Below are positions 1-11,400 of a stretch of 64,000 nucleotides of DNA, one piece after another (position 1 is the stretch's first letter; each line of letters begins with the position of its first letter). A model generated the notes under the pieces. The model was given only the letters and a program-made list of their open reading frames with translations, was not told the origin of the DNA and ran no database searches. Source of the stretch: Agaricus subrufescens (lineage: Eukaryota > Basidiomycota > Agaricomycetes > Agaricales > Agaricaceae); NCBI GenBank assembly GCA_029945375.1, contig CM057065.1, forward strand, positions 2,515,580 through 2,579,579, written 5' to 3'. Position numbers and translations under genes: made by a program.

Positions 1-125
1 GCAGAAAGTAAAGGGCTGGGCTCCAGGACCGGACATCGCCAGGGAGATCTTGCGACGTCACTGATAAAATCATGAAAAACGCTCATCTCCAGTTTGTTGA
101 AAGCGAGGACGAGTTGGAAATTATT
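1..125 (-). pseudogene. Partial F-box/LRR paralogue at window edge
   Basis: The first bases resemble, on the minus strand, the interior of the complete F-box/LRR-like gene next door (positions about 1205-1310). Both read a peptide with the core DFISDVA followed by RCP-L. Only this fragment is visible, because the gene would continue left of the window or is truncated. The stretch 126-346 holds nothing that I can align to the neighbour, and its conceptual translation has stops. It may be a decayed tandem copy or the edge of a live paralogue. Confidence 0.4.
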
Positions 126-346
126 CGATGTTGAATTCAAGAATTGAGCTTGCAATGGCAGCACAAATTGTTGACTTTCAAATGTTGGGAGAGAGACCTA
201 AACGAATTGGCGTCAATCAGAGATACGGCTGGATGTTTGCGAGAATAGTATGTCCGTCTAATCCAATTCATACGAATTGTGGCTCAGGTGTGAGGGTAAT
301 TCAATTCATTGGTACTACAACAAGACTTAGATAACAGGCAAAATTG

Positions 347-1917
347 CTATGGTCCGTCATTGGGTGAGGCTACAGTTATCCGGAACGGGACCGGTAGATC
401 GGCCGTGAACTTGTCAACCACTGCTTGAGTAAATTCTTCGATCGTTCCTTCAATCGCACGCTCACGACTGGTTGCAAGATCAAAATGAAATTCACCATTG
501 CGAAGCGGCGGCTGAAACCGACGAGTGGGGTAGAGATTCAAATACTGCAACCGTGGAAGCTTTGTGGCGGTTTCCAGCCACATTAGCTTTCGTGCCGTCA
601 TAAGCAGGTATCAAAGGGTAGATAGACATGGTACTTACCACCACCTTATCTGTGCATTCTGTGGGCCCAGTAGAGACCGTGATATAGCAGCACAACACTG
701 TGAGTTGCTGACATCTCTTGATTTGAGCAATATCTTCTGGTGCAATCAAACGTGTCCAGGGTGTGTCTACTGACCAACCGAGTTGTAGGTGACGAAGGGT
801 AGAGGTGTGAAGAGGAAGCACTGAGGAGAAGAACCGGTGAACACTGTCAGGAGCATCAGCCCCAGAGTACCGTGACTTGAACTCGAGGTGGTGAAGGCCA
901 GAATAGGATGAGAGATAGTCGAGAACACTAGTGGGATGTGTGGTATCGATGGCGAATTCATCAAGATCTGTAGAGTTGTCGAGTAGAAGTTGACATATTT
1001 GATAGTTCTGGTAGGGTGAATCCGATTCCCGGTTGAACATTAATCGCAGTATCTTCAAGGGAGGTAGGTACAAATGGACACGAAAGTCATCTGCAGAAAC
1101 ATGGAGGCCAGTGACGTCCAGCAACCTCAACTTGAGACGTGTGTTAGAAGGGAGACCAGCGAAAATATGGGCGAGAAAGGGGGCGTCGGGAGGGTAGTAA
1201 GGGCGTGGAATGCAGAACGTAAAGCATTCCAAATCTGGACATCGTCCGAGAAGATCCGCGACGTCACTGATGAAATCCCGGTTGACGTTTACCTTGAGTT
1301 CCCAAATTATTGACAGGGAGAACAGATTGGAAAATGATTTGAAGTTGAATGCAGGAAATGGATATGTAACGACAACGAGGATTTTCAACTCTCGAAGGCT
1401 AGGAAGGGATCCAAAGGCATTGAATGCGTTCATGACCAGATCTGATACTGGATGCTTGGGTGGCCAGTACGTCCATCTAATCGGATTTAGGCTAGTTGCA
1501 TCCCGATTTCAGACATCACTTACTCTAAAGTATGCAAATTTGTCAATGTCTGGATCAAGTGATTCATCAGCTGTAGCCAAGGAAGCTGGAGATTGAGAGG
1601 ATAGAACTTGTAAATGAAAAAAACCATCTTCTTCGTACAACGACTGAAGACCAGCTCCTTCCCATGGCTCAAGTTCTCCGAGAACATTGCATCGCGCGCT
1701 GCTCCATGTACATTTGGGCCATAGCAGTACACTGTTGCAAACAGAATCGGTGAGATGCAATGATCGATGCGTTTGGCAATGAGGCGTATTCCATATTGCT
1801 CACGTCGACCCTGCTAAATTTGAGTTTCAAGAAAGATGCGTGAAGACCGCTGCTCACCAGCAACTCTGCTATATGCAAAATCAGTTCATCCGGCAGATCA
1901 AGAAACGTGGTTGCCAT
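347..1917 (-). CDS. F-box/LRR-like protein, multi-exon
   Basis: Probable substrate-recognition subunit of an SCF ubiquitin ligase. The N-terminus has the F-box signature FLDLPDELILHIAELL just after the start codon at 1917. The body (about 492-1465) reads as leucine-rich repeats, with stretches such as LPSLRELKIL and LRHLQLGWS. The last exon (347 to about 584) contains LPRLQYLNLYP and a stop at 347. Donors on the minus strand are clear at about 1802 (GTGAGC), 1528 (GTAAGT) and 637 (GTAAGT). The joins in the first half are not resolved, because no single acceptor gives one uninterrupted frame with certainty. The gene is divergently paired with the next one over a 165-bp gap. Such genes are highly expanded in mushrooms, and substrates cannot be guessed. 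Confidence 0.7.
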
Positions 1918-2082
1918 GTTTGTTTCGAATGGCCGATTTGCGTAATATTTCAGGGAAGAGGAATGATTATGATAACAGGTTAATCCTATTTAAGTCATGA
2001 CACATGTGTTATTCCAAAAAATTCCCACAGACCCACGTTCACATAAAAGTTGAATGTTGTGGCGCGGTGCGAGTCAGTGCCC
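1918..2082. promoter_or_regulatory. Bidirectional promoter of an F-box gene pair
   Basis: This 165-bp AT-rich gap separates two divergent start codons (1917 minus, 2083 plus). Its sequence, together with the F-box exon on its left, recurs in diverged form at about 3640-3960, which shows that the promoter was duplicated as a unit. No individual factor-binding site can be named. Confidence 0.5.
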
Positions 2083-3389
2083 ATGTCTTCCTTCCCTACG
2101 CGCCTTCCTGTCGAGGTGCTCGACGATATCATCTACCTTGCCATTGCACTCGGTATGATGAGCATCAAAGATGTCACCCTCATCGGCGCTCGCTGGAAAC
2201 AGCGCTACCAGCAAACACTTTTCAAGTCCTTCACACTCGATCCTTCTAGTCCCGATATTCCCGACCTGGAGAAACATGCTCACTTAGCTCCCTGTATAGA
2301 GGTGCTCCGTGTCGCCCATCGGTCATGCTCCTCTACCTCTCCCAACTATGAACTTGATACCAACGAGACGTTCACCAAATTCCTCATCCATGCGACCAAG
2401 GTGAAACGCCTGATAATTCTCGACACGCGTATCCAATGGGAATGCGCATCCCCCAACACCATCAACGCATTTCGTGCCGTCTTCGAACGTCCTTCATTCC
2501 GCTCCTTGGAGGTATCCGTCCACACATCTCTTCCATCCTGGATGCTTCTCCATGGTACATCTGTTGCCTCTCACCTCGCTGTCAATGGCATTGGGCCCAT
2601 TGTTGCACCACGGGAATCGGTGGAGCTCGTGTCTTATCAATGCTCCCTCACGTCCTTGGTGTTGTACGGTAATTCCTCCGTTGAGCAAATGGCTCTATTC
2701 TTCCTGCAACATAGAAAGTTGGCAATTGACTTGCTTCGAAATGTTGTCGATGTCAACTTAGACTATACAGAGGTCTATGACCCGATAGGATCTACAATTA
2801 TTCCGTATGTCGAAATCTTAGTTGGTTTCCTAGCCCCTCAACTTGAAGACCTGAGGCTCTGCATCAAGTTTTCCAGTAAGTCGCCGTTTATCCCCACCTT
2901 TTTGCCGCTGATAGTCGTATTGTAGCCGCATCACCATCATACATATCGGCTTCTGCGATTTCAAAGCTGACGGCGCTGCAACGCCTGAGTATTCACCTTG
3001 TGGGGCGTTCCACTGCCAGCACTGATACCATACTCTCTGCGGAAATGTACACGAGCTTTGTCTTCTCTGGTTTGCCATCTCCATGTCTCGTCAAGTCATT
3101 TTCACTGAGAGTTGATGATCGGAGGGAGTCCGACTCCGAGAGTTATGCGTCCTCGTATCAGCAATTTCTCTCATCCATCTGTCATGGACAGTTGACTCGC
3201 CGCCAGGCCTGGCCTTTCCTAGGTTTGAGCCATGTTGTAGTTAATATAGTTAGTCGTAGTTTTACAGAGTCTTTTTGTATAGACGGGCATAAGGTAATAC
3301 CAGGCCTAAAAATCACTTGGCTTCTTCAGCTGAACACTGCACAGGCAGATGATTTTACTAACTTGGTGACTCCACAAATGGCCCTTTGA
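2083..3389 (+). CDS. F-box-like protein, two exons, about 418 aa
   Basis: The N-terminus LPVEVLDDIIYLA resembles the degenerate F-box helix of mushroom F-box proteins. It is followed by leucine-rich segments, e.g. VLRVAHRS, LRLCIKFS and LTALQRLSIHL. The start is taken at the ATG at 2083, directly before the F-box-like segment. A 50-bp intron (2876-2925, GTAAGT to TAG) is supported by phase: one base is left before it and two are taken after it, restoring the frame. The spliced length is 1257 nt. It is the right partner of a divergent F-box pair. The specific target is unknown. Confidence 0.65.
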
Positions 3390-3617
3390 CGTCACAGATA
3401 GTTTCGGTTCGGCTCCCTAGGATACACACAGTGGTAATTTCTGAGATGTACCTGAAATAATGATAATTGGCGTTGTCCGTGATACATGACCGCAGCCAAG
3501 CAGTCTGCGATGCGATTGCAGGTTAAAGGAGTGAATGCTGCCACTGCACAAGTTGAATAGGCGGGGTTTTTTGTGGTGCAAGTAGGCTGATCATCTGTCG
3601 GCATGCATGCAACGACT
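3390..3617. other. Intergenic, no gene recognised
   Basis: Short open frames on both strands lack homology cues or codon structure. I see nothing functional here. Confidence 0.4.
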
Positions 3618-3990
3618 TCAAACTACCTCGGCTCGAGATGCAGTGTTTTGTAATGAGGCGTACTTCATAATACTCACGTCGATCCTGTTAAATCTGAGCT
3701 TCAAGAGGGAGGCGTGGAGAGCACTGCGCACCAGTAACTCTGCTACATCCAAAATCAGTTCATCCGGTAGATCAAGAAACGTTGCCGCCGTGTCTGTTTC
3801 GAATGGCAGATTTGCGTAATATCTCAGGGAAGAGGAATGATCGTGCACTTTAGTCCAGAAACAAGTACATGTATAATGCTCAAAAGTTTCCACCGACACC
3901 CACACTGACATAAAAGCTGAACGTTGTGGCGCGATACGAGTCAGTCCATGTCATTTCCCATGACGTGGATCCCTGCCGATGTGCTAGCGC
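3618..3990 (-). pseudogene. Truncated copy of the F-box exon and shared promoter
   Basis: The minus strand repeats the F-box segment FLDLPDELILDVAELL with the same flanking bases as the complete gene at 1750-1917. The similarity continues through the promoter into the start of a divergent plus-strand frame near 3950 (compare 2083). The copy lacks an in-frame ATG directly before the F-box, and no LRR body follows. The plus-strand frame is cut short by the element starting at 4072. It is a relic of a duplicated divergent pair. Confidence 0.65.
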
Positions 3991-4071
3991 ATCTACCGAT
4001 ATATGGTGGATGTGTGTGGGAGCGTCCGTTGGTATATTGTATAACACCAACTTGGCCATGGGGTTCAACTC

Positions 4072-4107
4072 GGGCTACAGCAAATACGAGGGGCCCGCGC
4101 GCGGACG
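4072..4107 (+). repeat. Left terminal inverted repeat of the MULE
   Basis: This 36-bp sequence matches the reverse complement of 18989-19024 except for three bases at positions 8-10, which could be one small indel pair. The core ATACGAGGGGCCCGCGCGCG is identical at both ends. Confidence 0.85.
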
Positions 4108-4520
4108 AGGAATTCCGCGTACAGGCGCGTGTTCGACGCAGAGTAAGCGCGGGATCACTCAACAGATGAAGATAGTCAACACACCTAATATTATGTTCCG
4201 TCGATAGTATAGAGTAGATAAGCATGTTGCCTACTACTGTAATGGGTTTAAAGAGAGCTTGGGGAGTCCATTCAGCCACTATAAAGAGATATGTAAACTG
4301 TGAGAATTTGACGCGGAAGGGCGAGTATGCCACGCGGACAGGCGCGGACAGGCCGCGGGCAGGGGAAACTTTTTGTATCCGCCTGCGAACAGGCGAGGAC
4401 CTCACGCGGACATGTGCCACCCTGGCGCGGGCAAGGCGCGGGCCCTTCACAATGAATCATAAACCCATTATATAACAACAAGAAAAGCTACATAAAGTAC
4501 AGGAGACGAGGAAAGGTGAG
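4108..4520. repeat. Left subterminal GC-rich array (CGCGGAC-type)
   Basis: A 400-bp stretch with irregular copies of an ACGCGGACA-like word and its variants, densest at 4310-4450. It lies between the left terminus and the 3' end of the 911-aa gene. It resembles arrays at 7918-8335, 17460-17825 and 18800-18988. Open frames through it are compositional and look like shadows. Subterminal repeats of this sort commonly serve as transposase-binding sites, but that role is inferred here. Confidence 0.6.
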
Positions 4521-7309
4521 TTACATATTTACCACATGATGAGATATAAACTCCTTCGACCACCACTCCACTTTGGACCATGCTCGTCTGGCGTCCCCAA
4601 GACCGCGAAGATTGGAACGCCATTCGGTTACATTGAGAGGTCGACCTAGCTTTCCAGCACTGCGGATATCACCAAGGTCCACAGTGTTCATTGTCTTGGA
4701 GTTGGCCGCCTCTATACGCTTTTGCCAGTTTAGAGGCGCCTCCGAGTTCGCCAACTTATCGCGAAACACAGCCTCAGTACGCTTTTCCCAAAACCTCTCT
4801 GCATGTTCTGTCCATCGACCTAGATCTAGACCACAGCCCTCGAAGACCCAACATTGTGGAAGCCAAGACACTTTGGCAGTGTGTAAGTTATCGCCTACGT
4901 GAATATCAGCCTCAGTGAACATAATATATTGCATAAAGGTGACTTACCAGTAAACTTAAGATAAACACCGGAGAGTAGATCATATTCTTCATCTGTCAGT
5001 TCGTCATCTACATATTCGATACCATTGACGTCAAGTGCGATGAACATCTTGCGTGGGTCTTCGTAAGTACCGCAGGGACCTCGCAAAGCCTCAGAGGGGT
5101 GCATGAACTCCAGTGCTCGGCGACGTACGAAGCCTCCCCGCATCAGAGCAGCACGGGCCCTGGGAGAAGACATAATTTGTCCGCATTGTCGTTGATATAA
5201 TTTGAGATCCTCGATGGAAAAGGCGTGGTCCGATAATCGCATAGGCACATAAGTCGACCACGGTTCCTCTGCATCAGCGATCCCCAGGTCCTCACGACGA
5301 GAGACTGTGTGGAAGCGAACCCCTTCCATCAACAACTCTCGCACCACCGCTGATTCGTCAAGCCTATCTTTTGCTGCATCATCCAGCCTCTCTTTCAGAC
5401 GACATACCAATAGCGCACTTGTCGCAGTAGGCACAGCAATATTCCACGGCACAGTTCGATGCCTATCAAAGTCAAACATATACCAGGTTTCAGCCTTTCG
5501 ATTTAGAGTTCGAATGCATTTCAGTGTGGTGGTGTATGCCAAACACAATCGGTTCTCTTTCACCAAATCCCAAAAGTCGCTGGAAGGCCTCATGGTATCT
5601 TTTCCTGCCAGAAGCTTGACGAATGGGAACGCCGCCTTTGCCAAGGGAGAATAGAAGAAAGAACTGTCGACAGGTGCTGACTGCAGCCCGAGTATAGCCT
5701 TGAAGGATTTCCTACCGTCTTCGGGAATCCAACAAATATGATTGTCAGGAGCCGGGAGAGGTAGCGGCACCACCCATCCATAGAACTCGTAAAGCAAGCG
5801 ACCAACCTCGGAGCTCAAGCGTTCGGACAAGAGCTCAGAGGTAGTTTTTTGAGGCAAAAGGTGAGGAGGGAGTGGTTCAACATAGTCCTCTTCATCGGCA
5901 TCTTCACCCCACTCTCGGCAACAATCCCACTCGTTGTCGAAGGCATTGTATTTCTTTTGTTTGTCGCTATAGCCATTCAATGTGTCTTCTCGTTCGTCGT
6001 TTCGTACGCGTGTCCTCACGAACTTTGGAGGTTCAGCATCATCCCAATCCCAGACAAATACTGGGCATGAGGTCCTTGGCGGCTGCCTCATCCGGGACTC
6101 CCGTGCTTGTTTAGTTTTAGCGCTCTCCTTCAGAAGCAATCTCTGGTGCCTCTCTTCCTGCTTTTTGAAGAAGGGCTCCCATACAGACCGTCCGGATCCA
6201 TAGTCCCAAACCGGGTCTCCAAGATGATTAATCCAGACTCGTTCCTTTGGATGACTGTCATAGGATGTGACAGCGCGTGGAGGCAGGGACGAAGGATCAG
6301 GAGTTGAGGACGTGGCAGGAAGAGGTGAAGAAGGGGGAGGGTAGTCAAAGTGATCCTGGGGTTCTGGACTGAGGCTTCGGTGGTGGAAGGATGATGTTTG
6401 TATATTGTGAGAATGGTCGGATAAGACAGATGATGAAATATACGTGGTGGCGTTCTGAAGTAGCTCGGAGGAAGGAGCTATGAGGTCAAAGGAATCGTTT
6501 TTACAGGTGCGGCGTTCTCTTTCACCCCAGCGATACCATACGGGTACGTTATGTTGAACAAACCACTGTGCTGTCGGTTGGCCCGGGGCATCCGAAGGAT
6601 GATGCAAAACCAAACCAACACGATCGATCTGCCACCAGTTTTGCAGAAGTTGGGAGGTGCGAATGGCATCAACATTTGACCCATTCACTTTGTTGGTTCT
6701 CTTAAAGACGACAGTTTTAAACCATTCTGGAGGCGTTAGACCCTCAGCGAAGTCGGGACCATTTGGGATCTTTCGCGTTGACCAGTATAACAAGCCCACC
6801 CACATGGCAAACCAGTCTCGACCTTTTATTATGTGATCCATGGCCGAGCTCCATGACGGAAAAGGTTTATGATAGTACCACCGGCGAGGCGGGAAAGGAA
6901 GGGCATATTGCAAGCCATGGGACTCACGAAGGATCTCGCATGTTTCCCATAACATGTAATCTATTTCGAGCCATTTATCACTGTAGAAAGCTGGTAAGCT
7001 ATACTCGGTGTGATTATCGCACAACAGTTTATTCGGGATAATGCCTAACGGCCCGAACCAGACCCCCGTATACGGCACGGGTTGTTTCGGTACGAACCCC
7101 AACCACTCAGTACCAGGAGTCCACCACCGAGGCTCTTGAAAGTCGGCAGCGGTAGAGACACTTTCGATGAACCTCCACGGAGTGTTGGGCCTCGGAGCCG
7201 ATTTCAAAGGCCGAGTACAGTTCGGCGAAAAGTAAATGTCACCATCGATGATGGTGGCCAGGCCTTCGGGCGCCTTCTGTATCCACTTAGATGAACCAGA
7301 TGTTGTCAT
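4521..7309 (-). CDS. MULE companion protein of unknown function, 911 aa
   Basis: Two exons: 7309-4948 and 4894-4521. The 53-bp intron (4947-4895, GTAAGT to TAG) is supported by phase and joins FTG to DNLHTAKV. The N-terminal third is rich in Trp and aromatic residues (WWTPGTEWLG, PPRRWYYHKPFPSW). The middle is Ser/Pro-rich and probably disordered, with charged helices. The C-terminal part contains FYGWVVPLPLP, then a conserved-looking block with DVNGIEYVDDELTDEEYDLL. No known enzymatic motif is visible. I recognise the style of a hypothetical family common in mushroom genomes but cannot name a function. It lies downstream of the transposase on the same strand inside the same inverted repeats, so it is element-encoded. 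Confidence 0.75.
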
Positions 7310-7917
7310 TTTTCGAAGGGGCCGAGCGATGAGGGAGGCGATGGACTGTACAGTGAACAGAATCAGGTAAATGTGGAGACTCTGTAAGGTTCCAGTAGTC
7401 TCCAGAACAGTATGCCTCTGGATGAAGACCAGTAGACAAGGGCGAGGTGGCTGCGCAGAAAAGTGACTCTGGATAGAAGACCAGGAGTCGGAGGTGGGCG
7501 AGGACGGGCCTATGTGACAAGGAACTGTGAGTATCGCGTAATATTCTCTACACCGGAAAAATCAAACCTGATACAATACCGTCGATATACGCGATATACG
7601 CGTTGCCTTAAAAGCGGTCTTGTAGGGGCAGAGTATGTGAGTGAAGATAAAGGGAGGGGGCTGGTAAACTATATTTGGTTACGCGTTCTATTACGTTTAA
7701 GTCATGTGAGCGCGCCCGCCTAACCGATCTTTTTTATCTCTAATGCTTACCATCCACCACGATTTCTAGGTTTCTCTAGAGTCGTAGTGCCCCCTTGCAA
7801 TCGGGCAAACGTAGTTGGCCACTAGGTTTTCTCTAGAGCCAATACCCTCCTGGACTACTAGGCCCTCTCTAGAGTCCACCCTCTCGCTATGTCCCTAGTC
7901 AAGCAGTATACGCCCGT
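7310..7917. promoter_or_regulatory. Upstream region of the 911-aa gene with three CTAGG...CTCTAGAG boxes
   Basis: No gene is supported. Between about 7766 and 7886 three related boxes occur, each with CTAGG followed by pyrimidines and CTCTAGAG, spaced by roughly 55 and 35 bp. Being repeated, partly palindromic and upstream of a minus-strand start (7309), they are candidate binding sites. Promoter function is inferred. Confidence 0.4.
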
Positions 7918-8483
7918 GGCCCTTCAACAGTGATTGGGCTTATCGGCCTCTGCGTCCTTGTGCGCGTCCTCGTCCTCGCCCTCGTCTTCGTCCGCGTTAC
8001 TCAAAATACATGCGCTAGGGGGCTCCAAACTGTCCGCGTCTTCGTCCGCGTCCTCCTCCTCCTCCGCGTCCTCGTCCGCGCGCTTGCAAACACTGGATAT
8101 GCGGACTATAGATACCGTAAGTTGACTGGATTGCATGGGCCTGTTGTACACCTCTGACAATGATGACTTAGACGCGTAGCGTGCACGTAATGGCTCCTCA
8201 TACGCCTGATCTTGGAGGTGTTTGCGGGCCTGTGATCTTGGGGTCTGTTTGCGGGGCCTACAGGCATGTCCGCGCCCTCGTCCGCGCCCTCGTCCTCAAG
8301 CTTGCCCGCACGGGGTCGCGGCCCCTCTCAATCAAACTCACGGAGTATATACTTAGGTATGCATGCTGTTATGTAAAACAAGAGTACAGTTCTGATGATA
8401 TGTTCTCAAAGTCTGTCACCTGTCTCATCTACTTACGGTTACTCAAAGTCTATCGCCTCTCCAATCCACTTACACTTACCATG
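7918..8483. repeat. Internal GC-rich array between the two MULE genes
   Basis: Dense GTCCGCGTC / GTCCTCGTC words at 7945-8090 and 8270-8340, the complement of the array words at the element ends. Open frames here encode only low-complexity Asp/Glu/Ala or Ser/Leu/Val runs, and I treat them as artefacts. The remaining bases up to 8483 form the 3' flank of the transposase gene. Confidence 0.55.
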
Positions 8484-11400
8484 TTACCGTTGCCCTCGTC
8501 CGCGTGATCGTCCGCGTGATTTTCTGCGGCCAGCTGTAGCGGGCCATTCCTCTGGATCGGACGATCTCTTGCGCTTTTTCCCCTCCAGCAGGACCTCCGT
8601 AATCTCATTCTTCACTTCGCTATCTTCCCTCTCCCTTTCCTCCTTAACCTCGATTGTACCCTTATACACGACCTCGCGTTTCATTCCTTCCTCTTCTTTA
8701 ACCGAAGTGTCTTCTTGTCTAAGCACCTCCTTCAGCGCGTCTGGCTCTATCTTAATCTGTAACTCCTCTTCCTTAATCTTACCCTTTTCATTACCATTTT
8801 CAACCTGAACATAGTCCCATCCGAGCTACGATGGTCATGGTCAATAGGCAGCACTGCGTACGTGATACGGACATAAGAAAGTGAAGGACACATACCGTGT
8901 CATTGAGAGAATCAGGCTCATGGTCCCGAATGATCCAAGAGGAGGGCACCAGAGGATACGGATTCCAACTCCCTTGATGATCACCCAAGTTCAATCCCCA
9001 CATATAATCACCAGCTGTCCCTGCATTATTCGAGAACTCAAACATCAACCGTTCCAATTTGCTTATACACAAGCGGTTGACGTCTTCCCGATTGACCCGC
9101 CCCGTGTTCGTCTGTAGTCGCCACGCTTCTTCTATCCATGTAACGCCCTCCTCCTTCTGCCAACCTGTTCTCTCCAGCTTATATGCAATCCAAAGAGTGC
9201 AAGCGTGGCACATAGTCGGTCCTGTCTGCCACTGGTTCCGTTGAGCGTCGACGAGATGGAGGTGCAGCCAGTTTGTAATACCCGCTTGTTCGTGTAGCGG
9301 TATCGCCCCCCGAGCCGCGTCCTTGACTATGTGGTTAAAGGTATTCACTCGTATACCGCGCGTCCTTTGAAGTACAGGAATATCTGTAGCATCCATCGAG
9401 TCGGATGGTGCCACCAGAAGTTGGAGGGTTTCAATATGCGAGTACAATGCATCGTCTATTGCCGCGGTGTATTCCATGTAGTCCACCTCCGATAGATAAT
9501 CCAAAGTATCTTCTTCCAATACTGAGGCCAGCGCCCATCGTCCTAGCTGTCGAAAATGAATACGGAACCTCGCACTGACGGTGTCCACTCACTCGAATAT
9601 TACGCCGCGACATGGTCTGTCCCCAGAGGGCATCGGTTATATTGGCTTCTGGCTCGGAGGTTATACCATCCCGCTGCCGGGATGGTCCATCTTTGAAGAA
9701 ATCACAACCGCGCCACCACTGGACGTTCCAAGTATGATTGGAAGGTTCATACCCTAGCAACCGCACAGGGTAATGGAAGTCGCCTAATCGACAAAGAGCG
9801 CCCAGGCCTGGTCGAAGGCGGTCTCGCAGTGGGTGTGAGACTAGCCAAACATTGCTCAACATCCTAGAGCGACCGTCAGCGTTGAGCAAGAGTGTATCAT
9901 GTAGGAAGCGTGAACGAACCTTCGGTGAGTGACCTCCATCTTGGTTTTTGGCATGTCAGGAGCTGAGCATCGGTAACATAACCAGTTGCGGGGAATTGGC
10001 AGCCCATCAGGTTGACAAGCACGATGGCTTAACTGCTTGCAACCTGAGCACTGCTGTAGATCACCCTCGGCTGGGGCGAACGCCTGAATATCTACGGGGT
10101 CTCCAGACAGTCCACAACGACATCGCAACCGAGGGGGTCCTGAGTTCAGCGGCTCGGACATCTCGGCGTCGGACATTGCGCCTGCGTCTGCCAAGGCGTC
10201 CACCTCTTCTATCAGTTCAAGTATTTCTCTCCGTTCGAGGGCCCTTTGGTCCGGCTCAGGCTGCTGGGGTGAAGGGCTGGTAAAAGGCGGAGGGCGAGGT
10301 TTGCGAACTTTGCGAGGTTGCTTGCGCTGAGTGCGAACTTTACGCCCCTTGCCGCTCTTGGTTTTCTTGGTTAGGGGGGTACGACCCTTGGAATTCTTGG
10401 ATGCCAGTTTCTCGGGAACTTGAGAACTTTCAGGTGGAGACCATTCGGCTGGGTTAGAAGGAAGGTCATCATCATCGTGTTGGGGAGACTGAAGACGAGC
10501 ATAGAGCTCATCTATGGAAGGCTGTTTGGTTTGATCGTCTGGAGGGACGTCGGGTCCAGTAGTTGTATCCTCAGACTCAGGTGGGGGGGGAGTGGCGGCG
10601 GCATCACGTAGTAATTTCGCCTCCTGCGTCACTTCAGCGTATTCGTTTAAGTGGCTGCGATTCCTAGGGGTCTTGATCCAATAACGACAGACGGAGGGTA
10701 GTAAGGCCAACTTGCCGGTATACGATACTGAGGCCACATTGCAAGGGAAGTCAGGAGCGACGGAGATCTTAAACTTTTTCCTGAGAGCGGCCAGACGCGT
10801 TTGATAAAAAGCCTGCTGAGCCGGCAAGCCGCCTCTGAGGTAATAAACGGCGTGGTGAACTGCCTGCTGGGCGGGAAGTACGACAGGATAGCCCGCAACA
10901 TGTTTGGACAAGACACCATCACGGAGGGACTGTGCACGGCCACTGAAGTCCAAGTCGTTGTAGACGTACACAGTTTTATCCTCGGAGTCATAGAAGCGAG
11001 CTGTGAAATGATTACTCGTTACATGGTGGGTGACAATGCTCACCCCCACAAGATCGTAAACAACATTGTGGGTCTTGTTGAGAGCCGTCGGAGGAGGGTT
11101 CAACTTCGGTGGTATGTACCACTCCCAGGGTTTGGGCAGATCATCTTGGACGAATTCCACTACAAAAACCACTGGTAGTGACACAATATAACGTGGATAG
11201 TCGGTGCGCTTCCCCGTACACAGTAGCCCGTCTTGTTCAGTCCTTCTCCAACAGTCCAGACCGGGATGCGCTCGAAGTTCCATAAATTCCTTAAACCACG
11301 CGGTTAGCCGACCGTTGTACTTTTCATGTTCCCCTGGCCCCAGTTGAATTGTGTATAGCGGGTGAAGAGAAGGCGAAATTTCCAGATGGGGTCCATCCGT

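Noticed and set aside
4088..4455. A separate small MITE formed by GGGCCCGCG at 4091 and CGCGGGCCC at about 4440
   Set aside because: The apparent inverted ends come from the self-complementary GC-rich words, and there is no target duplication. The block is better explained as the subterminal part of the larger MULE.
7930..8160. Overlapping open frames of 60-78 codons on both strands in the GC-rich block
   Set aside because: They encode only low-complexity Asp/Glu/Ala or Val/Leu/Ser runs produced by the repeated CGTCCTCGTC words. No start context, splice sites or homology.
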